A DNA stretch of 64,000 nt from Paludibacterium sp. B53371 (GTDB lineage Bacteria; Pseudomonadota; Gammaproteobacteria; Burkholderiales; Chromobacteriaceae), in contig NZ_CP069163.1 in NCBI RefSeq assembly GCF_018802765.1, positions 2,986,311 to 3,050,310 on the forward strand, read 5' to 3'. Below are positions 17,396-26,661 of this stretch, one piece after another. Both the position numbers and the translations under genes were made by a program. The first letter of the stretch is position 1. Every line of letters begins with the position of its first letter. The notes beneath the pieces are model-generated. The model searched no databases, was not told the DNA's origin, and saw nothing but the letters and a program-made list of their open reading frames with translations.

Positions 17396-20300
17396 TCAGG
17401 CGGCAAACAGGGCATCCAGCGCATCAAGCAGGCCCTCTGCAGGCCGGTCGCACCAGACGCCATGACCTTGCAAATCGACGCCCCTCATATAGAGATAGCG
17501 CACACCGGCAAAGCGTGCGGCAAAGTCGATACCGCGGCTGCGTAAATATCTTCGTATGGCAACGCAATAAAACAGGTACTGAAGATAATAGTGCTCGCGT
17601 GCAATCGATTGCGCCAGCCGCTCAGCGTGATAATCCGCAAGCTGTGGCCCCAGATCATTCGACTTGTAATCGATCAGATAAAAACGGCCGTCGATTTCGC
17701 AGACCAGATCAATAAACCCCTTGAGAAACCCGCGTACCTGACCGAAGTCGAGCGTGGCCGCAGCGGCACGCAGGGCAGGATGCAAACCATGACGGGCATC
17801 GCCGAGCAAAGCCTGCAGTGTCTCGGGACGCAGGCGACCGACAGGCAGGGTGAACTCCAGCTCGATCAGGCGCCGCCCAGGCTCAACCTGCGCCAGCGAC
17901 ACCCCCGGATCCAGTGGCGCGGCCAGGGTACGACACACCAGCGCATGCGCTGCTTCGGCATACTCGGCAGTAAAACCATGCGCCAGCACGATCTCGCGCA
18001 CCTGTTCCAGCGCGGGCGCGGCGAAGTCGATCTGCTCCAGTACCGCATGCAGGCACGTCCCGGCGCGAGCACCGCGCGGGAAGATCAGTTGCGGGCTTTC
18101 TGCCTCCAGCCCGAGCTGCAATTCTCCCCGATCATGATCGGGACGCTCCCGCTCCGCCCCGCCATGGTGCTGCACCAGCCCACTGAAACTGGCCACCCGC
18201 CAGGGGGTGTAGATCGGCCGCTCAATACGGGCCGCGTGATAATCCCCTGTCGCCTCGTCCGGGCGGCGCGGCAAGGCGGGCACCAGTTCGACGCCCTGCA
18301 GGGCCATGCGTGGAGACTGGCTGGCCGTCCAGCGCTGCAAATCCCCCCATACCTGAGCCCCGCTCAGGGCAGGCAACTGCTCAAGCGCAGTCTCCGCAGA
18401 CGCATGCAGCAGCCAGGCCAGCGCCGAGGTTTCCATCTGCTGCACCCAGCCCCAACTGATGTACTGCCGGTGTTCGGCCCGGGTCAGCGCCACATAGGCC
18501 AATCGCAACTTTTCGGCCAGCAACTCGCGCCGGGCCGCGGCGCGCGTGGCATCGTCCAGCAGCACCTCCGGCGTCAGACGGCTGCCCTGCTCGCCATGAC
18601 TACGCCAGAACGGCATGTCGCGCCGCTCCAGCGTGCCATCCCACAGGAAGGGACAAAACACCACCGGATACTGCAGGCCCTTGGCACTGTGAACAGTGGC
18701 GATCTTGACCAGCGAAGCATCACTTTCCAGCCGCAGCAATGCCGCCTCGCCCCCCTGAGCCTGATGGACCTGCAGCTCGAACCAGTCCAGCAGCGGCAAC
18801 ATGCCCTGCTGGGTGTCGCTGGCGTTTTGCAGCAACTCGATCAGATGCGACAGATTGGTCAGGCGCCGCTCGCCATCCGGCAAGGGCAACAACCGCTCGG
18901 CCAGAGAACAGCGGGCAAAGAAGTGGCGCCATGCCGCCATCAGACCGTGCTGCAGCCAGCGCTGATGATCCGCGGCATGCAAGGCCAGCAGGGCCTCCCA
19001 GCGACTTTCATCCTGCAGGCAGGCCGCCAGGTCGGCGGCATTGAAACCGACCAGCTCGGTCGCCAGCGCATGGCGCAGGCGCGGCTCATCGGCCGGATGC
19101 GCCCAGGCAGACAGCAACACCAGCAACTCGCGTGCCTCATGACTGGCATACACGCTCTGCTGGGTCAGCGCCACGCTGGGAATATTCAGTTCGGCCAGTG
19201 CGCTGCGCATCATTTCACCCTGACGATGGGTACTGACCAGCACGGCAATATCCCCGCCGGACAAGGGACGTTCGCCACGCTCACCACACAGCCGGGCACG
19301 CCCCTCGGCCGCCAGGGACAACAGGTGGGCGATTTCCGCGGCAGCCCCCTGTGCCGCCTGGGCTGCCGCCAGGGTCTTGCTGGCTCCCTTGGTGGTTTCG
19401 CTGAAGTCCAGCCATTGCCACTGGCACGGCGCACGGCCATCGTCGATGACCAGCCGGGTAGCCGGCCCGGCCGCCGCCACAGGCTGATAGCCGATCTCGG
19501 ACAGCACAAAGGGAGCAGGCCGGGAAAACAGGGCATTGACCGCAGCCACCAGATCGCCCTGCGAACGGCGGTTCACATCCAGCGTGTAGCGGTTGGCCGG
19601 CAGGGTATCGTTGCGGGCCTGCAGATAGGCAAAGACATCCGCGCCGCGAAAACTGTAGATCGCCTGCTTCGGATCCCCCACCAGGAACACCGGGCGACCG
19701 GCATCGATAAAGCAGTGTTTGAAAATGTGGTACTGCACCGGATCGGTATCCTGAAACTCATCGATCAGTGCCACCCGGAAGCTGCCGGCCAGCTGAGCCG
19801 CCAGCGTCGCACCGCGTGCCGGATCGCGCAGCGCGTCATATAAATCCGTCAGCAAATCATCAAAGCTGCGCGTGCGTTCCTCCCGGCGCCGTTGCGCCAA
19901 TTCCTCGGCCAGCCAGTCAATCAGATCCAGCTTGAGCCGGGTCACCTCCAGCACGGCCGCCTGCTGGTAACGATCCCAGGCGTCCAGCCAGACGCCAATG
20001 GCATCGAACGCTGCATGCGAGGGGGGAACATGCCCCTTGTTAGCCGCCTTGGCCAGGGCTGCCGGCGTCAGCTTGTCAAGCAACTTGCGCTCGGCGCTGC
20101 CAAGTAGTGGCGGCACACCGTCCACCGCCAGCCAGCGCGTCATCCATTCACTAAGCTGAGCGCGTACGGCAGCACTGTAGCTGCGTCCATTCAGCCCTTC
20201 GGCCTGCTGCAGCAAGGCCAGGGCCGCCATGCAAGCCTCGCGCTGCTGCAACAGGGCCTGCCAGCCGGCATCCAGTTCCGCGCGCGCGGTCGCCAGCCCC

Positions 20301-20926
20301 GAGCCAGGCGGCCGGTCCATGACCAGGTAGGGCTTGGCCAGGTAGGGCCGGATCGCCGCCAGCCAGCGCTCCGGCGACTCGCCGCCATCGGCCAGCAAGC
20401 CGGCCAGCAGAGGGTCATGCAGCACATGTCGGCGCCAGAAGTCATCCACCGCTTCCAGTAAGCGCTGGCTGTCATCCTGAATCAGTTCGGCACGAAAGCT
20501 CTGGCCGGAGGCAAAGGCGGCATCGGTCAGCGCACGCTGGCAAAACCCGTGAATGGTATAGATCGCCGCGGTATCAAAACCGACAATCGCAGCATTAAGG
20601 CGCGACAGGGCCTGCTGGCGGGCGGGTCCGGGCGGATGGCGCTCGGCCATGGCCAGCAGGAAGGGATCCTCACTGTGGCCACCAGCCAGCAAATCAGCCA
20701 GGGCGTGCAAGCGGGCGCGCAGACGGCTGCGCAGCTCGGCGGTCGCAGCCTTGGTATAGGTCACCACCAGCAGCTGTTCGATGGCAGGCACCTGACCTTC
20801 GGCGTCCGCTTCCAGCAACAGACGCGTGTACAGCGCGGCAATGGTCCAGGTCTTGCCGGTACCGGCCGACGCTTCAATCAGATTGACGCCACTGAGCGGG
20901 CAATCCAGCGCATTGAGCGGATTCAT
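17396..20926 (-). CDS. recB: exodeoxyribonuclease V subunit beta
   Basis: 1176 residues, the same as the family. The N-terminal helicase has Walker A LIEASAGTGKTWTI (residues about 16-29), VVTYTKAATAELRSR, ALIDEFQDTDPVQY (motif II), VGDPKQAIYSFRGAD (motif III) and VKIATVHSAKGLQYPVVFCP (motif V). The C-terminal nuclease has FIDLVCEIDGRFYLIDYKSN, the RecB-family D-x-x-x-K active site. A 3'-5' helicase and nuclease of the RecBCD recombination complex. It starts inside the recC stop codon (ATGA overlap). Confidence 0.96.
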   Translation of the reverse strand: MNPLNALDCPLSGVNLIEASAGTGKTWTIAALYTRLLLEADAEGQVPAIEQLLVVTYTKAATAELRSRLRARLHALADLLAGGHSEDPFLLAMAERHPPGPARQQALSRLNAAIVGFDTAAIYTIHGFCQRALTDAAFASGQSFRAELIQDDSQRLLEAVDDFWRRHVLHDPLLAGLLADGGESPERWLAAIRPYLAKPYLVMDRPPGSGLATARAELDAGWQALLQQREACMAALALLQQAEGLNGRSYSAAVRAQLSEWMTRWLAVDGVPPLLGSAERKLLDKLTPAALAKAANKGHVPPSHAAFDAIGVWLDAWDRYQQAAVLEVTRLKLDLIDWLAEELAQRRREERTRSFDDLLTDLYDALRDPARGATLAAQLAGSFRVALIDEFQDTDPVQYHIFKHCFIDAGRPVFLVGDPKQAIYSFRGADVFAYLQARNDTLPANRYTLDVNRRSQGDLVAAVNALFSRPAPFVLSEIGYQPVAAAGPATRLVIDDGRAPCQWQWLDFSETTKGASKTLAAAQAAQGAAAEIAHLLSLAAEGRARLCGERGERPLSGGDIAVLVSTHRQGEMMRSALAELNIPSVALTQQSVYASHEARELLVLLSAWAHPADEPRLRHALATELVGFNAADLAACLQDESRWEALLALHAADHQRWLQHGLMAAWRHFFARCSLAERLLPLPDGERRLTNLSHLIELLQNASDTQQGMLPLLDWFELQVHQAQGGEAALLRLESDASLVKIATVHSAKGLQYPVVFCPFLWDGTLERRDMPFWRSHGEQGSRLTPEVLLDDATRAAARRELLAEKLRLAYVALTRAEHRQYISWGWVQQMETSALAWLLHASAETALEQLPALSGAQVWGDLQRWTASQSPRMALQGVELVPALPRRPDEATGDYHAARIERPIYTPWRVASFSGLVQHHGGAERERPDHDRGELQLGLEAESPQLIFPRGARAGTCLHAVLEQIDFAAPALEQVREIVLAHGFTAEYAEAAHALVCRTLAAPLDPGVSLAQVEPGRRLIELEFTLPVGRLRPETLQALLGDARHGLHPALRAAAATLDFGQVRGFLKGFIDLVCEIDGRFYLIDYKSNDLGPQLADYHAERLAQSIAREHYYLQYLFYCVAIRRYLRSRGIDFAARFAGVRYLYMRGVDLQGHGVWCDRPAEGLLDALDALFAA

Positions 20927-23900
20927 GCCGTCTCCTCCCCGGCCGACATGGCCTGCAACATCGGCAATAGCAACACTTCGGCCAACTGGATGAACAAGGG
21001 ATCGGCCAAGGGGTCCTGATGTCGGAAAGCCAGTGCCACGGCGGGGTCATCCTTCTGGGCAAATTTGTCTTCAAAGGCCGGCGCCCACTCGCCGAGGGCC
21101 CTGACCATCGCCCCGGCAAGATCATCCGGTTTGTCATGGCGATGCCGGGCATAGGCCAGGCTGGTGCGGGCAAAGAACGGCAGCGGCGAGCGTTGGCCGG
21201 CCTGCCAGAAGGCCAGCCAGGGGCGCAGCTGTTCGACAGCATCCTCCTGCGGCCCGAGTATCCGGGTACCGTCCACGGCAAACAGCATCGATACCGGCGC
21301 CACACCCTGCGGCCGGGCAGCGCACAGCAACAGATGCCCCAGCCACAGATCGAGCAGCTCGGTGGCAAAGGCAGGGCGTGCGCACATCAGCAGCCGCCCC
21401 TGTGGCCGCAGGCCGGACAGCGTCCCGACCAGCGTCAGCGCATCGATCTGCAAATTCAGCACCACCGGCGGAAGCGGCGGATCCGCCAGTTCGGGCGGCA
21501 AAGCCGCCGCAAAGCGTCGTCCCTGACCAATCTGGCGCGACAGAACCGCCTCTCCCAGTGCCCCGGGTGGCAACCAGCCACTGCCACGTGCCAGCTCGCC
21601 GACCCGCGCCAGCGGCCGCCCCTGCATGCTGGCCTCCACCACCCGCTCCACGACCGACTGCGCATACTCCCGTTCCAGCACAAAAGGTTCACGGACCGCC
21701 GGCGCCTCCTGCGCCGACGCCACGCGGATGCCAAGACACTCCGACAGCCAGGCCCGGCAGGGCATGCGCCAGAAGCGCAGCCAGGACGCCACCTCCAGCA
21801 CCGTGGAGGCGGGCACGTCGAGTGGCGCCGCAAAGGGTTGCGGCTGCGCAGGGGGCGCAATCAGGGCCTGGGCAAAGGCCGGCTCGAAGCTGCGCAGGCG
21901 CTCATCCCGGCCGTCATAGCAAGTCGGCGAGAAAGGCTGCAGCGGGTGGGCCACACACAGCATCTGCGGCGTCGCCCCCATGGCCAGCAGCGTATCCAGC
22001 AGTTCGGATACCAGGGCAGAGGGAGGGAGTGCTTCGTTGCTGCGAGCCGACAAACCGACATAAGACAGGTACAGCGTTTCCCTGGCCGACAGCAGGGCCT
22101 CCAGGAACAGATAGCGGTCATCAAAGCGCCGTGATCGGTCTCCACGCCGCGGATGCTGGGCGATCAGGTCAAAACTCACCGGCCGCTCATCGCGCGGATA
22201 GGCGCCGTCATTCATCCCGATCAGACACAGCACACGGAAAGGAATGGAACGCATCGGCACCATGGCGCAAAAGGTCACTCCGCCGGTCAGAAAGCCCCCC
22301 GCCGAAGGCTGGCTCAAGCGGCGCGACAGCCAGTCGCGCAGTACCGCCAGGCCAAATGGCCGGGCAAAATCGGCGGCCAGCGCCTCCTGCACCAGGGCGG
22401 TCAGTGCTTCGCGCCAGATCTGCAGGGCGTCTTCTTCTGTTTCATCGACCAGCAACAGATCCGCCGCCAAGGCCTGAAGGCGCTGTTGCCAGCCCTCGGC
22501 ATCCGCAGGCTCGGCACATTGTCGCGCCCAACCATCCAGCGTGTCGTACAGGGCGGAGAAGCGTGCCAGTACCTCGCTGTCGCCACCGCTCGCCAGGGGC
22601 AGTGGCAGCAGGTCCTGCCAGAGGGGACTCTCCCTGCCGGCCATGGCGGGCGGCAGAGCACAGCCCAGCAGCAGACGATCCAGCCCCCAGCGCCAGGTAA
22701 ACAGCGGATCGGCCGGCAAACCCAGCTCGGCCTTGTGATTCGCATCGCGCCCCCAGCGAATGGCAGCCTGCTCGACCCAGCCCTGGATCAGGGGTACATC
22801 GGCCGGCGTCAGCCCGAAGCGGCGCAGCAAGGCGGGACAATCCAGCAACGCCATGACCCGATCGGCCGGGAAACGGCTGTCCAGCAAGGTCAGCACCCCC
22901 GACAGGGTCGACAGCAGCGGCACATCACGCTCGATACGCCGGTCGGCAATGCTGTAGGGAATCCCCGGGGCATCGGGACGGGCCCCGAACACCGCATCGA
23001 TATAGGGGGCGTACTGATTGATATCCGGCGTCAGAACGGCGACATCCGCCGGCGTAAGGGTCGGATCGGCAGCAAAACGCGCCAGCAGGCGGTCTTTCAG
23101 CACTTCCAGTTCGCGCATGGCGCCATGGGTGGCATGAATCTCGATGGAGTCATCCGCAGCCACGGCCTCGGGCGCCGGCATCTGCAAGGTCAGCATGTCG
23201 CGCTGCAGGCGATTGAGCAGACGATTGCCTTGCGGTGCCGCGAATGCCGGCAACGACTCATGCATGCTCTCCGACACCAGATCGAAGAAATCCCGGCCCT
23301 GCTTACCCAGCGAAGCCAGCAGCGGATGGTCCGGTGCCACATCCAGCCCCTGACCGCTCAGGCGCAGCTGGCCGCGGGCATCGACAATATTGCCCCAGTA
23401 CTCCTGACAGGGATTGAGCAGGAACAGGCAGACATCGGTCAGCTCGGCCAGTCGCCGCACCAGTGCCAGATACATCGGCGCCAGACTGGCAATGCCGAAC
23501 AGGGTGATGCGCTCCGGCAGCATGTCGGATGTCAGCGCGGCCAGAAAGGCATCGCTCATGCGCACCCGGTGCATGCCCGGCACTTCGTCAGCCAGCCGGC
23601 GCCACAAAGCCGCCTGCCATGCCTCGTCCGGCCCCAGCCCCTGCAATTCGCCCCGTTCCCAGGCGCGAATCCAGTCCGGGCGAAACACCAGGTATTGGTC
23701 AAAAATATCGGCCACGCAGCCGGCCAACTCAAACACCGCCCGCTCCCCCCCCTGCAGATAGTGCTGGACCGGCGCAAAGACCGGCTCCTGCAACTGGGGC
23801 AGCAAGGCTGTCAGCCGCCAGGTCAGCACCTCTGGCGCAAAGGCCGATTGCTCGGGCAAATCCCCCAGAGCCTGGCGCATCAGACGCCAGGCATAGCCCG

Positions 23901-24096
23901 CCGGCAGCACGAACTGCAGATGCGCGGCAATGCCGCTGGCGCTGGCTGTCGCCAGCGTCAGCCAGCGCCCCATGCCGCGACTTTGCACCATCACCACCTC
24001 GGGTTGAAACGGATCGGACAAAGGCACCGCCTGCACCATCCCGGTAAACAGGGTACCGAGATGCTCCAGACGGTTGGACTGATAGAGATGCAGCAT
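20923..24096 (-). CDS. recC: exodeoxyribonuclease V subunit gamma
   Basis: 1057 residues from ATG 24096; a TTG at 24102 in frame is less likely, and neither has a strong ribosome site. Begins MLHLYQSNRLEHLGTLF, the usual RecC start, followed by VMVQSRGMGRWLTLATA. The protein has an inactive helicase-like fold that recognises Chi within RecBCD. Conserved blocks such as VAVLTPDINQYAPYIDAVFG and CLIGMNDGAYPRDERPVSFDL are clear. The last four nucleotides overlap recB, implying coupled translation. Confidence 0.95.
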   Translation of the reverse strand: MLHLYQSNRLEHLGTLFTGMVQAVPLSDPFQPEVVMVQSRGMGRWLTLATASASGIAAHLQFVLPAGYAWRLMRQALGDLPEQSAFAPEVLTWRLTALLPQLQEPVFAPVQHYLQGGERAVFELAGCVADIFDQYLVFRPDWIRAWERGELQGLGPDEAWQAALWRRLADEVPGMHRVRMSDAFLAALTSDMLPERITLFGIASLAPMYLALVRRLAELTDVCLFLLNPCQEYWGNIVDARGQLRLSGQGLDVAPDHPLLASLGKQGRDFFDLVSESMHESLPAFAAPQGNRLLNRLQRDMLTLQMPAPEAVAADDSIEIHATHGAMRELEVLKDRLLARFAADPTLTPADVAVLTPDINQYAPYIDAVFGARPDAPGIPYSIADRRIERDVPLLSTLSGVLTLLDSRFPADRVMALLDCPALLRRFGLTPADVPLIQGWVEQAAIRWGRDANHKAELGLPADPLFTWRWGLDRLLLGCALPPAMAGRESPLWQDLLPLPLASGGDSEVLARFSALYDTLDGWARQCAEPADAEGWQQRLQALAADLLLVDETEEDALQIWREALTALVQEALAADFARPFGLAVLRDWLSRRLSQPSAGGFLTGGVTFCAMVPMRSIPFRVLCLIGMNDGAYPRDERPVSFDLIAQHPRRGDRSRRFDDRYLFLEALLSARETLYLSYVGLSARSNEALPPSALVSELLDTLLAMGATPQMLCVAHPLQPFSPTCYDGRDERLRSFEPAFAQALIAPPAQPQPFAAPLDVPASTVLEVASWLRFWRMPCRAWLSECLGIRVASAQEAPAVREPFVLEREYAQSVVERVVEASMQGRPLARVGELARGSGWLPPGALGEAVLSRQIGQGRRFAAALPPELADPPLPPVVLNLQIDALTLVGTLSGLRPQGRLLMCARPAFATELLDLWLGHLLLCAARPQGVAPVSMLFAVDGTRILGPQEDAVEQLRPWLAFWQAGQRSPLPFFARTSLAYARHRHDKPDDLAGAMVRALGEWAPAFEDKFAQKDDPAVALAFRHQDPLADPLFIQLAEVLLLPMLQAMSAGEETA

Positions 24097-24116
24097 GAGC
24101 AAGCGTTCAGGGTGAT

Positions 24117-24130
24117 TTGAATGGCATCAG
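24117..24130. promoter_or_regulatory. FNR/ANR-like site upstream of ubiU
   Basis: TTGAA-TGGC-ATCAG matches eight of ten fixed positions of the FNR consensus TTGAT-N4-ATCAA. It lies in the recC/ubiU divergent gap, about 130 nt before ubiU. No good -10 hexamer at the ideal distance, so the call is tentative. Confidence 0.3.
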
Positions 24131-24260
24131 TTTAGCAGCAGGGCCGGGGTTGGCGGAGAAAGACCCACGTCCCCGGGCGAGCGCTTGACGCAACGCAAAA
24201 GCCGGTACGCCCGCCTCTGCTAGGCTTGGGCGGTTTCCCACAAGATCCGTTACTCCCGTC

Positions 24261-25274
24261 ATGACGACCCCTCGCCCTTTGCCGGAACTGGTATGTCCGG
24301 CCGGCAGCCTGCCGGCCATGAAAGCCGCTGTCGACCATGGCGCCGATACCGTGTATTTCGGCCTGAAAAATGGCACCAATGCCCGCAATTTTGCCGGCCT
24401 CAATTTTGATGACAAAACGGCGCGTGAAGGCATTCGCTATGCCCATGACCGCAAGCGCAAGGTGCTGATGGCCATCAACACCTACGCCCAGGGCGCCGAC
24501 ATCAGCCAATGGAAACGGGCCATTGACGAAGCCGCTTCCCTCGGCGTGGATGCGGTCATCCTGGCCGACCCGGGCCTGATGGATTACGCCGTACGCACCC
24601 ACCCGGATCTGCGCCTGCACCTGTCAGTACAGGGCTCAGCCACTAATTACGAAGCCATTAATCTGGCGCGCGACCTGTTCGGCATCCGGCGTGCAGTCCT
24701 GCCGCGCGTGCTGACACTCGATCAGGTGCGTCAGGTCATCGACAAGACCGATGTAGAAATCGAAGTTTTCGGCTTCGGCAGTCTGTGTGTCATGGTCGAA
24801 GGGCGCTGCCTGCTGTCCTCCTATGCCACTGGCGAATCCCCCAATACCCACGGCGTCTGCTCGCCGGCCCGTTTCGTGCGCTGGGAACATGGTCCGGAAC
24901 ACCTGAATGCCAGACTGAACGAGATTCTGATCGACCAGTACGGCAAGACCGACCCGGCCGGCTATCCCACCCTGTGCAAAGGTCGTTTTGACGTCAATGG
25001 CGATACTTATTACGCCCTGGAAGAGCCCACCAGCCTCAACGTACTGCCGATGTTGCCCGAACTGATCGACATCGGCGTGGCCGCCATCAAGGTGGAGGGA
25101 CGCCAGCGCAGCCCGGCCTATGTGGCGCAGGTGACGCGTACACTGCGCGAAGCCCTCGATGCCGCACGCGACAGCCAGCGTTTCAGCGTCAAGCCTGCCT
25201 GGCAACAGGCCTTGGGCAAGGTCTCGGAAGGTCATCAGCAAACACTGGGCGCCTATAGCCGCCCGTGGAAGTGA
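24261..25274 (+). CDS. ubiU: O2-independent ubiquinone biosynthesis protein UbiU (U32 family)
   Basis: 337 residues. U32 peptidase-like protein beginning [27 protein letters not shown]. The four cysteines that bind the 4Fe-4S cluster in E. coli UbiU have matching spacing here: Cys176, Cys183, Cys200, Cys239 (gaps of 7, 17 and 39, as in C169/C176/C193/C232). UbiU and UbiV form a complex that hydroxylates the ubiquinone ring without oxygen, using prephenate as hydroxyl donor. First gene of ubiU-ubiV-ubiT, divergent from recC. Confidence 0.93.
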   Translation: MTTPRPLPELVCPAGSLPAMKAAVDHGADTVYFGLKNGTNARNFAGLNFDDKTAREGIRYAHDRKRKVLMAINTYAQGADISQWKRAIDEAASLGVDAVILADPGLMDYAVRTHPDLRLHLSVQGSATNYEAINLARDLFGIRRAVLPRVLTLDQVRQVIDKTDVEIEVFGFGSLCVMVEGRCLLSSYATGESPNTHGVCSPARFVRWEHGPEHLNARLNEILIDQYGKTDPAGYPTLCKGRFDVNGDTYYALEEPTSLNVLPMLPELIDIGVAAIKVEGRQRSPAYVAQVTRTLREALDAARDSQRFSVKPAWQQALGKVSEGHQQTLGAYSRPWK

Positions 25275-25287
25275 GAAGCACACCGCC

Positions 25288-26208
25288 ATGAACAATCAAG
25301 CAATGCAACTGACCCTCGGCCCGATCCTGTTCTTCTGGCCGCGCGATACCGTCATGTCGTTTTATGCCGAAGCGGCACAATGGCCGGTCGATACCATTTA
25401 TCTGGGTGAAGTCGTGTGCAGCCGCCGCCAGCAACTGCGCTCGGACGACTGGATTGGCCTGGCACAAGACCTGCAGGCTGCCGGCAAGCGCTGTGTGCTG
25501 TCCTGCCTGGCCCTGATCGAAAGCGAATCTGATCTCAAACGGGTGCGCAAGCTGGTCGAACAGGGCGACCTGGCCATCGAGGCCAATGACATGGGCGCGG
25601 CGCGACTGGCGCACCAGGCCGGACTGCCCTTCGTCGCCGGCCCGCACATGAACATCTACAACGCCGAGACGCTCGCACTCTATCACCGCCTCGGCGCCAC
25701 CCGCTGGGTACCGCCGGTGGAAATGGACCGTGACACCCTGGCGGCCATTCTGGCCACACAGCCCGAAGTGGAAACCGAGCTGTTTGCCTGGGGCAAGCTG
25801 CCGCTGGCCTTGTCGTCGCGCTGCTTCACAGCCCGGCATTACAACCTGAAGAAAGACAGCTGCGAATTCCGCTGTCTGGAACACCCGCAGGGACTGACCC
25901 TCGCCACCCGCGAAAGCCAGGACTTCCTGACGATCAATGGCATTCAGACCATGTCTGCCGGTTGTCAGTCGCTCTGGCCGTATCTGGACGATATCCGCAG
26001 CATCGGCGTTGATGCCGTGCGACTAAGCCCTCAGGCGGAGGGCTGCGCCGAGCTGGTGACCCATGTGGCTGCCCTGCTGCAAGGCGCCCCCGCCGACACC
26101 GCCCTGCTGACGCAAGCGGCATCGCAGGCCGGGGGAATACGTGTCGATGGCTACTGGCGAGGCACCGCCGGGATTGCCCAGCAAGGAGAAGCTCATGCAT
26201 GTGCCTGA
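25288..26208 (+). CDS. ubiV: O2-independent ubiquinone biosynthesis protein UbiV (U32 family)
   Basis: 306 residues from ATG 25288, 13 nt after ubiU; an alternative ATG at 25303 gives the more usual [13 protein letters not shown]-first form. The UbiV cysteine set is intact: GEVVCSRR near the N-terminus, then [18 protein letters not shown] with the same 13- and 4-residue intervals as E. coli Cys180/193/197. Partner of UbiU with its own 4Fe-4S cluster. The 3' end overlaps ubiT by 14 nt, indicating coupled expression. Confidence 0.92.
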   Translation: MNNQAMQLTLGPILFFWPRDTVMSFYAEAAQWPVDTIYLGEVVCSRRQQLRSDDWIGLAQDLQAAGKRCVLSCLALIESESDLKRVRKLVEQGDLAIEANDMGAARLAHQAGLPFVAGPHMNIYNAETLALYHRLGATRWVPPVEMDRDTLAAILATQPEVETELFAWGKLPLALSSRCFTARHYNLKKDSCEFRCLEHPQGLTLATRESQDFLTINGIQTMSAGCQSLWPYLDDIRSIGVDAVRLSPQAEGCAELVTHVAALLQGAPADTALLTQAASQAGGIRVDGYWRGTAGIAQQGEAHACA

Positions 26209-26629
26209 TTTCGTCCTGCCCAGCCGACTGGGCAAACTGCTGACCCGGCTGCCGGCCACGCCGCCGGCCTTTGTCCTGGCGGCCGGTCTGAACCAGCTGG
26301 TCAAGCGCGGGGTACTGCCCGCCGACATGAGTCTGCTGGCCGGGCGCCGCTTTGAGGTCCAGGTACTGGATGCCGGCATCAGCCTGCGCTTTTGTGCCGA
26401 TGAGCAAGGCTTCAAGGTCGACAAGTCCGGCGAGGCCGCAGATCTGCGCTTTGCTGCCAATGCCGCCGACTTTGCCCGCATGATGCTACGCGAAGAAGAC
26501 CCGGACACCTTGTTCTTCAATCGCAAACTGGTGATTGAAGGCGACACCGAGCTGGGACTGATCGTCAAAAACCTGCTCGACAGTGTCGACTGGAGCAGTA
26601 CCCCGCTCGGCCGCTTCATGGCCGCCTGA
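26195..26629 (+). CDS. ubiT: O2-independent ubiquinone biosynthesis accessory factor UbiT (SCP2 domain)
   Basis: 144 residues from ATG 26195 with AAGGAG 7 nt before it. An SCP2 sterol-carrier-like lipid-binding domain covers most of the protein ([23 protein letters not shown] ... [39 protein letters not shown]). It binds the hydrophobic quinone intermediates for UbiU/UbiV under anaerobiosis, as UbiJ does in air. The gene order U-V-T in one block is typical of anaerobe-capable Betaproteobacteria. Confidence 0.9.
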   Translation: MHVPDFVLPSRLGKLLTRLPATPPAFVLAAGLNQLVKRGVLPADMSLLAGRRFEVQVLDAGISLRFCADEQGFKVDKSGEAADLRFAANAADFARMMLREEDPDTLFFNRKLVIEGDTELGLIVKNLLDSVDWSSTPLGRFMAA

Positions 26630-26633
26630 GTCT

Positions 26634-26655
26634 CGGCAGGGCCCTGGCCCTGCCC
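26634..26655. terminator. GC hairpin between convergent genes
   Basis: GGCAGGGCC / GGCCCTGCC inverted repeat in the 32-nt gap between ubiT and the convergent oxidoreductase. There is no T run, so at best a weak or Rho-assisted stop. Confidence 0.3.
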
Positions 26656-26661
26656 GGACGG

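Noticed and set aside
17591-24120. Several 370-750-codon plus-strand frames opposite recB and recC
   Set aside because: GC-rich antisense frames with abnormal Gln/Arg/His content, fully covered by authentic RecB and RecC.
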